DNA from: an uncultured Cytophagales bacterium
Lineage (GTDB): Bacteria; Bacteroidota; Bacteroidia; Cytophagales; Thermoflexibacteraceae
Direction of reading: 5' to 3'
NCBI GenBank assembly: GCA_938039675.1
Contig: CALHUI010000012.1
Coordinates: forward strand, 26,325 to 90,324
DNA: 64,000 nt
Positions 1 to 9,029 of this stretch are shown here, one piece after another. Position 1 is the stretch's first letter; each line of letters starts with the position of its first letter. The notes under the pieces are model-generated. The model saw only the letters and a list, made by a program, of their open reading frames with translations. It was not told the DNA's origin and made no database searches. The translations under genes were made by a program, and so were the position numbers.

Positions 1-612
1 TCTACCGCAGCCGAAGCGACTGCCTTAGCCGACCGCCAGCAAGGCATCCGTGCCGGTGACATCCTGTTCCAAGACCTGAATGGCGATGGCAAAGTAACCG
101 ATGCAGACCAAACGTTTATAGGGAGTCCTATTCCCGGCTGGAACTACGGCAGCAACATCAATCTTACCTATAAAAGATTTGACCTGATGCTCTCTTTTGT
201 AGGAGTAGCAGATGTTCAGGTGGTTAATGCACTCAAATTTTGGACAGAAGGTATGAGCCGCCCGTTTAACTCAAGTACGGCTGTGCTTTCGCGCTGGCGG
301 CAAGACGGCGATGTTACTAATATTCCGCGCGCCGGCCAGAATGCAAATGGCAACCAAAACCTGCGCCCTTCAGACCGTTTTGTAGAAAACGGTGCTTTCA
401 CACGCCTGCGCAACCTAACGCTGGGCTATAATATCCCTGCCAATGCTTTGGAAAAAACCAAAATAATTAATACGCTCCGCATTTATTTAACCGCTCAAAA
501 CTTGCTGACCTTTACCAAATATTCCGGTTACGACCCGGAGATAAGTGCCAACAGCAACGATGAAAGAGATTTCTTGTTTAACCGTGGTATTGACCGAGGA
601 CAGTTTCCATAA
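1..612 (+). CDS. SusC/RagA-family TonB-dependent outer-membrane transporter, C-terminal part only
   Basis: This is the 3' end of a TonB-linked outer-membrane transporter of the SusC/RagA family, which imports glycans or peptides with a SusD lipoprotein partner. The reading frame is open from base 1, so the N-terminus and plug lie outside the window. Visible family landmarks are GDILFQDLNGDGKVTDADQ followed by the FIGSP.PGWNYG turn and late beta-strands such as LRNLTLGYNIP and LRIYLTAQNLLTFTKYSGYDPE. The frame stops with a TAA at 610-612, just after GIDRGQFP. The same frame continues past this TAA and a TGA at 619-621 into MLGFRIDFK and a TAA at 652-654, which is what a normal SusC C-terminal strand looks like. 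The final membrane strand therefore seems cut off. A SusD gene follows 84 bases later. The family call is sure; whether the gene is functional is doubtful. Confidence 0.85.
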   Translation, partial: STAAEATALADRQQGIRAGDILFQDLNGDGKVTDADQTFIGSPIPGWNYGSNINLTYKRFDLMLSFVGVADVQVVNALKFWTEGMSRPFNSSTAVLSRWRQDGDVTNIPRAGQNANGNQNLRPSDRFVENGAFTRLRNLTLGYNIPANALEKTKIINTLRIYLTAQNLLTFTKYSGYDPEISANSNDERDFLFNRGIDRGQFP

Positions 613-696
613 CTGCGTTGATTCATGCTCGGTTTTAGAATAGACTTTAAATAATCTCCCGATTGGTTCTATCAACTTCAAAAACAATCATATCCC

Positions 697-2318
697 ATGA
701 AAAAACTTGTCATATTTATGCTCTCCTTAGTTACAATGCTGACTTGGAGCTGCAAAGAAGATGTGCTTAATTTAAAGAATGAAAATCAATACGATTTTGA
801 AACCTATTTTGCCAGTGCTCCTCAATTCAATGAGGCAGTAATTGCGACCTATTCCATGCTGCTCAAAAGGGGCATGTTTGCACGTGATTGGTTCTTTATT
901 TTTGACCTAATGGGCAACGATGCAGAGCGAGATGCACCACTTTTGGGCGATTTGTTAGAACTGCATAATTTTTCGTTTGGTCCTGCTAATCAACCCATCA
1001 CTGACCTATGGCGCTCTCTCTATCAAATGGTCTTTCGGGCAAATGTGGTCATAGAGCGCGCTGAATTTTGGCAACCGACGCTTCCGGCAGACCGCGCACT
1101 CAAAGCACAGTACGTAGCCGAAGCCCGTTTCTTGCGCGGATTTGCTTATTTTTACTTAGCAAATCTTTTGGGGGATGTACCGCTTCAAAAAAACTCTACC
1201 TTCGAACAAGGTAACTTCCAAATCGGGCGTACTCCTCAGGCAGAAGTATATGCTTTTGTAGAAGCAGACTTCCGGGCTGCTGCCAACGACTTACCGATTT
1301 CTTACGATGCTGCCAACATCGGGCGTGCTACTCAAGGTGCTGCCATCGCTATGCTGGGCAAGCTCTATCTTTATCAAAGGCGCTGGGCACAAGCCGAAAC
1401 AGAGTTCGCAAAACTTACCACTGCTCCTTTCAGCTATCGCTTGCTAAATAAATATGACGATAATTTTTCAACTAATAACGTCGGCTCTGCCGAAGCTATC
1501 TTTGATATACAACACAAATGGACTGGCTGGGGCAACGGTAACGCATTTTATATGTTCAACGGGCAAGAATTTTGGGGCGGGCGCACTACACATACCGGCC
1601 GTAACATGGAATACGGCTGGAATGATTGGCGAAATGTATTCGTGTCTAATGCTGCAGTAGCTGCTTTCAGATATGACCATCCGCAAGGAGGCGGCATTTA
1701 CACCGACCCGCGTGCCCGCTTTACCTTCTACGGCGATGAAGCCAGCGGCGGCGATACGGGTTTCTGTCATGATTGTCCCGAAACTCCTGCCGATGCGAAC
1801 CGAGGCTATACAGCTCAACGCGATGCATCCGGCAAAATTTTCTATAACTACCCGTTCAATGCCGCCAACGGCTATCGCTTCCGAAAGTATAATAACTATG
1901 AAACCCGCGAACAAGAAGGCCTGCCCTCAAGCGACATTAACACGCAAGTTATTCGGTATGCCGATGTATTGTTGATGCTGGCAGAGGCGCAGATAGAGCA
2001 AAACAAATTGGGGCAAGCACTGCAACACATCAACACGGTTCGGGCACGAGTAGGAGCCGTGCCATATACTGCCTTAGGCTCTCAAGATAATGCACGAACC
2101 ATCTTGCGACGGAACGCACCTTAGAACTTTGTGGCGAACAATCACGCTTCTTCGATTTACGCCGCTGGGGTATTGCACGGCAAGTTATCAATCAGGAAAA
2201 ACAGGCTGCCATCGGACAACAGCCTTTCCAACCTCGCCATATGTTGCTGCCTATCCCACAACTTGAGCGTGATAACAATCAGGTGTTAGCTGCTCAGGTA
2301 AGCAACAACTGGAACTAA
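697..2318 (+). pseudogene. SusD/RagB-family outer-membrane lipoprotein, frameshifted near the 3' end
   Basis: SusD proteins are surface lipoproteins that cap a SusC transporter and bind the substrate. The start at 697 gives a lipoprotein signal (MKKLVIFMLSLVTMLTWSC) with the lipobox Cys at residue 19. Helical TPR-like segments typical of the family follow (AEARFLRGFAYFYLANLLGD, ADVLLMLAEAQIEQNK). The opening frame ends at 2124 after 475 residues, with a non-native tail (ILRRNAP). From about 2109 another frame resumes the family sequence: ERTLELCGEQSRFFDLRRWG, then LLPIPQLERDNN and a final NNWN stop at 2316-2318. The break lies near 2104-2111 and is consistent with a 2-base insertion or 1-base deletion. 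About 65 conserved C-terminal residues are lost. It lies directly after a truncated susC, so the locus may be decaying, or these could be sequencing errors. Confidence 0.8.
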
Positions 2319-2362
2319 TTTAACCATACACACGCCGGTTATTAGCCGGCAGCCGGAGAAAG

Positions 2363-2403
2363 AAAAGCGAATCCTTGCAGATTATCTGTCAAGATTCGCT
2401 TTT
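2363..2403 (+). terminator. Intrinsic terminator after the susCD locus
   Basis: AAAAGCGAATC and a following TTG pair with CAAGATTCGCTTTT across a short loop, with one bulged base. The run of T on the right side fits a terminator for the susD transcript. A second GC-rich inverted repeat (GCCGG...CCGGC) lies just upstream at about 2330-2355. Confidence 0.6.
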
Positions 2404-2833
2404 GTGTTTAGTACGACAGATTCTTCTCAGCTACCTTTCCGAATGCCTCATTCCCTGTTCTAAGACAAGCAAACTCCACAGGTTCATTCGCTGATTTGAT
2501 GCTTATGTTATGCGAATTATTATGTGGTTTTTGGTTAGCAAACTAATATTTTGATTCAACTGCTATTAAGGTTTTACTGACTGCCGACATCTTAACAACA
2601 GCTGGAAGCCCCGTCAGAAAATAGCCAAACACCGATTGACGCTTTGAAAACTTTAATTTTTGCATGCCCTTTTCAAAGAATTCAAAAAAGCAACCCGCTA
2701 ATGGGTACACGGCTACCAAACACTGCAAAAAAATTTGCTTTGTATTCTTCTTTCTCTATTGGCAACTTTTAGTCTTCTCTGCAAAAAAATCTTAGCGATT
2801 TTTGCGATAGAAAATCAAAAAAACGACAATCCG
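2404..2833. other. Intergenic stretch with no recognised gene
   Basis: About 430 bases lie between the susD terminator and the next credible start codon. The stretch is AT-rich, with no convincing conserved reading frame, RNA structure or exact TAnnTTTG promoter. It presumably carries the promoter of the downstream epimerase gene, but I cannot place it. Confidence 0.4.
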
Positions 2834-3661
2834 ATGCAAACCATTAGCATATTGAGTTGCGGCTGGCTGGGAATGCCGCTGGCAGGCAGGTTAGTGCAGG
2901 AAGGCTATCGCGTCAAAGGGGCAACCCGAACCCCCGAAAAATTGGCGCAGATTGAGGCGCAGGGCGCAGCCGCTTATTTGGTCAATCTGCCCGCGCAAGA
3001 TGCCAACGACCCAATCAACGAGTTGCTGGACTGCGACCTGCTGATTATCAACATACCGCCGCAACGCCGCAGCGGTTTGCCTTCGGCACACGGCGAACAC
3101 ATAGACTATCTGGCGGAAAAAATGCGGCAAAAAGCTCGCACACCGCAAGTGATTTATGTAAGTTCCACATCGGTCTATCGCGATACGAACGGCGAAGTAA
3201 CCGAAACATCCGCACTAAACAGCCCCGAAGAAGACGTGATTGTTTATGCCGAACAACTGTTGCAACGCGAATTTGGCGCGGCAATCCTTCGTTGTGGCGG
3301 CTTGATGGGACAAGACCGCATCCCGGGCAAATATTTCATCGGGCGCACGGTGGACACGGGCGAAATTCCCGTCAATTTCATTCATCAGGCGGATGTTATC
3401 GGCTTGCTGCTGGCAATGGTTCGCAAGGGTATTACCCGTGAGGTTTACAACGCCGTAGCACCGCTGCATCCTACCCGCCGCGAAATCTATCTTGCCAATG
3501 CGGCAAAATTCGGTTGGCAACCGCCTGTTTTCACATCACCCGCACAACCGATTCCTTTTAAAATTGTCAGCAGTGACAAAGCCATCCGCGAGTTGGGATA
3601 TGAGTTTATCTTCCCCGACCCGATGCAGTTTACCTACGTCTCTAACCCACTGAAACGTTAA
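2834..3661 (+). CDS. NAD(P)-binding SDR/epimerase-like protein (YeeZ-type)
   Basis: This is a roughly 275-residue Rossmann-fold protein of the extended short-chain dehydrogenase/NAD-dependent epimerase type, resembling the poorly characterised YeeZ group. The N-terminus has a beta-strand and nucleotide-binding loop (ISILSCGWLGMPLAGRL). Further landmarks are VIYVSSTSVYRDTNGEVTE, which has the SDR catalytic-type Ser and Tyr region, and a later LRCGGLMGQDR segment. I chose the ATG at 2834 because the Rossmann beta-strand starts immediately after it; the frame is open further upstream but that part (from 2735) is low-complexity and lacks family sequence. Substrate is unknown. The gene stands alone, with a decayed nuclease gene 28 bases downstream. 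Confidence 0.7.
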   Translation: MQTISILSCGWLGMPLAGRLVQEGYRVKGATRTPEKLAQIEAQGAAAYLVNLPAQDANDPINELLDCDLLIINIPPQRRSGLPSAHGEHIDYLAEKMRQKARTPQVIYVSSTSVYRDTNGEVTETSALNSPEEDVIVYAEQLLQREFGAAILRCGGLMGQDRIPGKYFIGRTVDTGEIPVNFIHQADVIGLLLAMVRKGITREVYNAVAPLHPTRREIYLANAAKFGWQPPVFTSPAQPIPFKIVSSDKAIRELGYEFIFPDPMQFTYVSNPLKR

Positions 3662-3666
3662 TTGGG

Positions 3667-3674
3667 TAACTTTG
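3667..3674 (+). promoter_or_regulatory. Bacteroidota-type -7 element (TAACTTTG)
   Basis: TAACTTTG matches the Bacteroidota -7 consensus TAnnTTTG exactly and lies 15 bases before the ATG of the AAA-ATPase pseudogene. No clear TTTG -33 element is visible at the usual distance, so this is a partial match. Confidence 0.35.
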
Positions 3675-3688
3675 CATAAATTGATGCC

Positions 3689-5204
3689 ATGATGGAACAT
3701 TTGCCCGTCCTTTCCACAGGCCGAACAGGATTTTGAAGAACTGCGCCGCAAAGCGTGTATTTATGTGGACAAAACCCACTTCATACACAGGTTGGTGTAT
3801 GTTGTCAAAAGTAAATTCAACTTCCTTTCCCCGTCTGCGTCGTTTTGGCAAGTCGCTGTTGGTGAGCACGTTGAAGAGCATTTTTGAGGGGAAAAAGACA
3901 CTTTTTGAGGGTTTGTACATCTACGACAAAGTAGATTGGAACGAAACCAATCCCGTTATTCATCCGGGTTTCAGTCGGATAGATTTCAAAGGTAAAGGTT
4001 TGCGCAATGCCATCAACTACCGATTGGATGCCATTGCCGCCGCTAACGATGTGCAGTTCAAAGAAGCTACGATTGCCGCTAAGTTTGAAGAGTTGATGAA
4101 AGCACTGCACGAAAAAACGGGCAGGCTTCTGATAGACGAATACGACAAACCGATTACCGATGTATTGGAAGTCGGCAAAAACGAAAAGGCACACGAACAC
4201 TGCGAAGTCTTGCGCGAATTGTACAGCGTAGTCAAGGGCAGTTCGGAACACATCCGCTTTTTCTTCATGGCAGGCATTGCGCGTTTTTCCAAAGCGTCGC
4301 TTTTTTCGGATTTGAACAACCTGCCGGGCTATACGCAAGCCGAGTTGGAAAGCAACTTTACGGCACATCTGGATTTTATTTCCCATGAACGGGGCATCAG
4401 CCGCGATGAGTTGCCGGGACAAATCCGCTATTGGTACAACGGCTTTTCGTGGAACGGCAAAGACACAGTTTACAATCCGTATTCTATTTTGCGCTTTTTT
4501 GAGGAGCAAAAATTTATGAACTTTTGGTTTGACAGCGGCACGCCCAAGTTTTTGGTAGAATTGCTCAAAAAACAGATGATTTATGATATTTCGCGCAAGG
4601 CAGTATCGCCGCTGATGACCGAAAATTTTGACATAGACAACATCAATCTTTACACGCTGCTGTTCCAAACGGGTTATCTGACTGTTGCCGAGCAAGACGA
4701 ATTCGGCTTATTCGTACTGGATTATCCGAACAAGGAAGTGGAGCAGGCACTGTTGGAGTACATCATGGCAGCCTTTGCCAACAGCACCGAGGGGCAGTAT
4801 TGGCCAAACGAATCACGCTTGCCGTTCGCAACCATAACATGGGCGAACTCATGGAAAGTATCAACACCTTGCTTGCCTCAATTCCGCATCAGATTTTTGA
4901 CCAACATCAGGAAAAGTATTTCCATGCCGTGTTGTTTTTGGCTTTCAAGTTGTGCGGATTTTTTGTGCAGGCAGAAGTTGCTGTTTCCACCGGCAGGATA
5001 GATGCCGTGATGAGCTATGGCGACCGCGTTTATATTTTTGAGTTCAAGTTGAACGACACGGCAGAAAACGCATTCAAACAAATCAGAGAACGGGGGTATT
5101 ACAAGGCTTTTGCGGGTCAAAGCGACAAAGAAATTTACCTTTTGGGCATCGGCTTTTCGGGACAAACCAAAGAAGTGGCAGATTGGAAGATGGAAAAGCC
5201 GTAA
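3689..5204 (+). pseudogene. AAA-ATPase / PD-(D/E)XK nuclease fusion protein, three frameshifts
   Basis: In the Bacteroidota family that pairs an AAA-ATPase-like N-terminus with a C-terminal PD-(D/E)XK nuclease domain, the protein starts with a PVG..FE.LR...YVDKT motif followed by FLSRPRRFGKSLL. All the pieces are here but in different frames. LPV (from 3689) passes to PQAEQDFEELRRK after about 3709. IYVDKT...KFNFLS then passes to LRRFGKSLLVSTL at the C4 run 3829-3832. The third break is near 4800-4802, after which LAVRNHNMGELMESINTLL and the nuclease core GRIDAVM...YIFEFKLN continue to the stop at 5204. The breaks fit a 2-base loss, a +1 C and a -1 T. The longest intact piece (3733-5001) has the ATPase body only. 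Family function is not settled; such genes are often multicopy and accessory. Confidence 0.8.
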
Positions 5205-5211
5205 CAAAAAG

Positions 5212-5241
5212 ACCTGACAAAGGTGTGCACCTTATCAGGGT
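5212..5241. repeat. Palindromic element of the dispersed ACCTGACAGG-type family
   Basis: ACCTGACAAAGGT and ACCTTATCAGGGT form an imperfect hairpin between the nuclease pseudogene and the tRNA. It resembles the other CCTGTCAGG/CCTGTCGGG palindromes in this window and could act as a terminator for either flanking transcript. Confidence 0.5.
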
Positions 5242-5251
5242 TTGAAATTTG

Positions 5252-5325
<74 letters not shown>

Positions 5326-5428
5326 ATGTGACACAAAATTAAAGGCTTCTTCCGATTCTGCAAAGCCTTTCTGCAAATTTGCTTATTTTTGAGTTAAGCT
5401 GTTTGAAAATCCTGCCGATTAGTACCCG

Positions 5429-8400
5429 TTGAAAAAGCTGTTTTGTGCGATTGGAACGCTCTTCATGTGCTGTTTACTGCTGTGCAGCCCAAGGTCATTA
5501 TTCGCACAACATAATGCTAATTCTGTTTCCGAAATCTGTAAAACCTTTCCGCTGTCTTTCCAAAAATCGGCAGATGGCAGCCGTGCGGTGGCAATGATTC
5601 AACCCGACAGCCTGAGTCTGATACCTTCCTCTGTTCGCATAGCAGAGGTGTTTCCTGCGCTACAACTGACGTATTATTATGATTTACAGGCCAATCAACT
5701 GATTTTCCAAACAGAGAATGCGCAAAGTCTGCCTGATTCAGTGCGAATTTGCTATCGCCTGCTGCCGCTGCTTTTGAGCAAACCGCAATCCCGACGCAGC
5801 CAGATGCAGTATGATTCGGGGGCGTACGGACAAGTTACTTCCGAAATGACCAAACCTGTTTCCATTGGCGCACCGCCTCGTGAGCAGCTTTTCAGCGTGC
5901 AGGGCTTACAGAAAAACGGCAGCCTGACACGAGGCATTGCGTTTGGTAATCGGCAGGATGTGTTTGTGCAATCTGTGCTCAATTTGCAATTAGAAGGCAA
6001 TATTTCCGAAGACCTGCACCTTACGGCAGTATTGACTGACCAAAACGTGCCTTTTCAGCCCGAAGGCAATACCCTGCAAGTCAGGCAGTTTGACCGTGTG
6101 CTGATGAAGCTGCGCCACAAAATGGCTACCCTGACCGCTGGCGATGTTGTGCTGCAAAATCAGCAGCAATCGCCTTCACATTTCCTCAAATTTTACAAAA
6201 ATGTACTGGGCGGCATGGTAGAAAGCGACTACGCTACCCGCGACAGCACGGGTAACGTGCGTGCGCAATCCAAAGCTGCCGTAGGTGTTGCCAAAGGGCG
6301 CTTTGTTTCGCAAACCATTGACGTTCAGGAAGGTGTGTTAGGCCCTTATCGCCTGCGCGGCCCCGATGGCGAGCGATTTGTTGTCATTTTAGCCAATTCG
6401 GAACGGATTTTTCTGGATAATCGTCTGTTAGTCAGAGGTTTTAATTACGACTATGTGATTGATTACAACACGGGCGAAATCACTTTTACCAATCGCGTTA
6501 TCATTACGCGTTTTTCACGGGTGCGGGCAGATGTGGAATTTGTATCGCAAAACTATGCGCGCAGCATTTTACAGTTCGAACATCGGCAGCAAATAGGCGC
6601 ACGGACTGCCGTTTTCGGTCAGTTTTACCGCGAGCGCGACAATCCGCGCAATCCCCTGCTGGCACAACTCAGCAACGAAGACCGCCTGTTGTTGAGTCAG
6701 ATAGGAGACAGCCTCAATAATGCGCTGGCGCCCGCTATTTTTCCCGTAGAAAACTGGGATGTCAACCGCATCCTGTACCGCGCCCGCGATACTGTTTTGC
6801 AAGGTCGCCTGTATCGCTACTATGAACGGGCACGACAACCCGGCGGAGAACTGTTCAGCATCACCTTTTCAGAAGTAGGCCCCGGGCGCGGCGATTATAT
6901 TGGGGGTAGCCCTGCTGCCAACGGACGCGAGTATATCTGGGCAGGAATCGGGCGCGGCAATTTTGCCCCTGTGCGCCTGCTGGCAGCACCTAATGAGCGG
7001 CAAATGGCAACGCTGGGAGCATCTTACCGCCTGCACGGCAATGGTAAAGTTTTCGCCGAAGCAGCTTTTAGTAAGTCAGATGTCAATCTATTTTCAAAGG
7101 AAGGCAATGCAGATAACAACGGAAGTGCCTTGCAAATCGGCTACCGCAATGGCGGCGAAAAAATCAAACGGGGAACTTTGCAGGATGCCGAATGGAACGC
7201 CGAACTGTCGCTGACCCGCACCGATGCCAACTTTCGCCCGATAGACCGCTTCCGCTATATTGAATTTGACCGCGATTGGTCGGTAGAAGATGTATCGCTG
7301 GGTATTGTTTCCATCCCTGCCGATGATTATCTCTGGCAGGCTTCGAGCGGCTTGCGCAAAGGCGGGTGCTATGTGCAGGCAAAACACTTGCGCCGTCTGC
7401 GAGGCAATCAGGCCAACGGCTTTCAGCAATGGGCGGAAGCAGGCTATCTCTGGCGCAAATGGCAGCTGCAAACAACGAGCTTCCTCATGCAAAACCACTT
7501 TGAGCGCAATGGCAGCGCTTTCCGCTCTGAATGGCAGCGCTTTACTGCCGACGTATCGCATCTGGGCAATCAAATTGTGCTCGGTTATCAGTTCAGCACC
7601 GACCGCAACGCTGTGCGCAATGCAGCACGCGACAGCATTGTTTCCACAGCAATGAATTTTTACGAACACAAAGCCTATGTACGCAATGCCGACAGCGCCA
7701 AATTTCAACTCAACGGCTCTTATGCGTTTCGTGAAGATTTTTTACCACTGGCAGGTATGCTGCAACGTGGCACGCGAGCACATACCGCCAACCTGAACTG
7801 GCAAAAACGCACAGATTTACAATGGTTTCATGTACTGCTGACCTATCGCAATCTGGAAAATCTGACCAATGGCGGCAATCTTCCCCAAAATGAAGAAACC
7901 CTGATGGGGCGTTTGGACTGGCACACCAACCTGTGGCAGCGGGCTATTCGCAGCGAGCTAACCCTTGCCAATAACAGCGGGCGCGAACTGCGGCGCGAAT
8001 TTGTTTTTTTGCAAGTTAATAACGGGTTGGGCACACACACATGGCGCGATGATAACGGGGACGGTGTTCAGCAACTCAATGAGTTTTACCTTGCCATCAA
8101 TCCCGACGAACGAAACTATATCAAATTTTTTACACCTACCGACGAATACATTCCTGCTTATGCCAACAGTTTGAGTTGGCGGCTAAATGCGGGCTTTCCC
8201 AAAGCATGGAGTAAAGCCAAAGGCATCCGCCAATGGCTGGCAAAATTCAGCAATGTGAGTGCGTGGACTATCAACCGCCGCCTGACTGACCGCCGCCTGA
8301 CTGACCGATGGTTGCCTTTTGCATCAGTGGCAGACAGTGCGCTGCTTTCTACGCAAGAAGCCCTGCGCAGCACGCTGTTTTTCAACCGCACCGACCCCAC

Positions 8401-8992
8401 ATGGGGCAGCGACCTTGCTTTGGTGAAAATGCGTCAGAAGCAATTGCTGACCAATGGCTTCGAAGGTCGCAACCTGACTGAGTGGCAGTTGAGGCTGCGC
8501 CGCAATTTTGGCTCAGGTTTCAATGTGCGGATTCAATTGGGCAGTAGCCGGAACGCCAACGCTTCCGACTTTATGCCCAACCGCAACTATACCATTGCTA
8601 CGCGGCAGTTCAAACCTGAAATTGCTTGGCAGACATCACCCAAAGTGCGGCTTTCGGGCGCATATGTTTATCAGCAAAAAGATGCAGGCAGCGAACAAGA
8701 CAATGCACGATTCAACGAAGTGTTGGCAGAAATGCGCTGGGCACAGGAAAGTAAGCGCAACATTCAGGTACGAATCAGGCTGGCAAACATTCGCTACGGC
8801 GGTGAAATCAACACTCCGCTGGGTTATGAACTGCTGGAAGCCCTGCAACCCGGCACTAATCTGAACTGGTCGGTGAACTGGCAACAGCGGCTGGGCAATG
8901 GCCTGCAACTCTCCATGCAATACGAAGGGCGCAGTTCACCAGGGCAAACTGTCGTCCACATCGGACGAGTGCAGGTTACGGCGCTGTTTTAA
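5429..8992 (+). CDS. Large conserved outer-membrane beta-barrel-like protein, function unknown
   Basis: This 1187-residue protein starts with a clear signal peptide (MKKLFCAIGTLFMCCLLLCS...FAQ) and consists largely of alternating hydrophobic/polar strands with many R, N, Q and aromatic residues, as expected of an outer-membrane beta-barrel. The region near residues 165-200 (SLTRGIAFGNRQDVFVQSVL, then ILTDQN-like and PEGNTLQVRQFDRV) recalls a family common in Bacteroidota that has no assigned role. The start is a TTG at 5429, chosen because it gives the complete signal peptide; the next ATG (5465) would begin inside the hydrophobic core. A TATTTTTG -7-like element at 5384-5391 fits transcription starting about 30 bases upstream. 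It ends convergently with the M14 peptidase gene. Not a TonB-dependent receptor as far as I can see. Confidence 0.7.
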   Translation: MKKLFCAIGTLFMCCLLLCSPRSLFAQHNANSVSEICKTFPLSFQKSADGSRAVAMIQPDSLSLIPSSVRIAEVFPALQLTYYYDLQANQLIFQTENAQSLPDSVRICYRLLPLLLSKPQSRRSQMQYDSGAYGQVTSEMTKPVSIGAPPREQLFSVQGLQKNGSLTRGIAFGNRQDVFVQSVLNLQLEGNISEDLHLTAVLTDQNVPFQPEGNTLQVRQFDRVLMKLRHKMATLTAGDVVLQNQQQSPSHFLKFYKNVLGGMVESDYATRDSTGNVRAQSKAAVGVAKGRFVSQTIDVQEGVLGPYRLRGPDGERFVVILANSERIFLDNRLLVRGFNYDYVIDYNTGEITFTNRVIITRFSRVRADVEFVSQNYARSILQFEHRQQIGARTAVFGQFYRERDNPRNPLLAQLSNEDRLLLSQIGDSLNNALAPAIFPVENWDVNRILYRARDTVLQGRLYRYYERARQPGGELFSITFSEVGPGRGDYIGGSPAANGREYIWAGIGRGNFAPVRLLAAPNERQMATLGASYRLHGNGKVFAEAAFSKSDVNLFSKEGNADNNGSALQIGYRNGGEKIKRGTLQDAEWNAELSLTRTDANFRPIDRFRYIEFDRDWSVEDVSLGIVSIPADDYLWQASSGLRKGGCYVQAKHLRRLRGNQANGFQQWAEAGYLWRKWQLQTTSFLMQNHFERNGSAFRSEWQRFTADVSHLGNQIVLGYQFSTDRNAVRNAARDSIVSTAMNFYEHKAYVRNADSAKFQLNGSYAFREDFLPLAGMLQRGTRAHTANLNWQKRTDLQWFHVLLTYRNLENLTNGGNLPQNEETLMGRLDWHTNLWQRAIRSELTLANNSGRELRREFVFLQVNNGLGTHTWRDDNGDGVQQLNEFYLAINPDERNYIKFFTPTDEYIPAYANSLSWRLNAGFPKAWSKAKGIRQWLAKFSNVSAWTINRRLTDRRLTDRWLPFASVADSALLSTQEALRSTLFFNRTDPTWGSDLALVKMRQKQLLTNGFEGRNLTEWQLRLRRNFGSGFNVRIQLGSSRNANASDFMPNRNYTIATRQFKPEIAWQTSPKVRLSGAYVYQQKDAGSEQDNARFNEVLAEMRWAQESKRNIQVRIRLANIRYGGEINTPLGYELLEALQPGTNLNWSVNWQQRLGNGLQLSMQYEGRSSPGQTVVHIGRVQVTALF
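8276..8305 (+). repeat. 15-bp tandem duplication inside the outer-membrane gene
   Basis: The unit CGCCGCCTGACTGAC occurs twice in direct succession, giving RRLTDRRLTD in the protein. The copies are in frame and identical, so the duplication may be recent. Confidence 0.8.
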
Positions 8993-9000
8993 AAAAACAG

Positions 9001-9020
9001 GGATAGGGCAGCCCCTATTC
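9001..9020. terminator. Possible shared hairpin between convergent genes
   Basis: GGATAGGG and CCCTATTC can pair over a 4-base loop in the 37-base gap between the convergent outer-membrane and M14 genes. There is no strong T-run, so a terminator role is only a guess. Confidence 0.3.
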
Positions 9021-9029
9021 TGCAAAATG

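Noticed and set aside
3817..4695. 292-residue minus-strand frame
   Set aside because: It is the antisense of the ATPase-nuclease pseudogene and has no recognisable domain.
3689..5204. Programmed ribosomal frameshifting in the ATPase-nuclease gene
   Set aside because: Three breaks of different sign in one gene and no slippery-site plus pseudoknot arrangement make programmed shifting unlikely.
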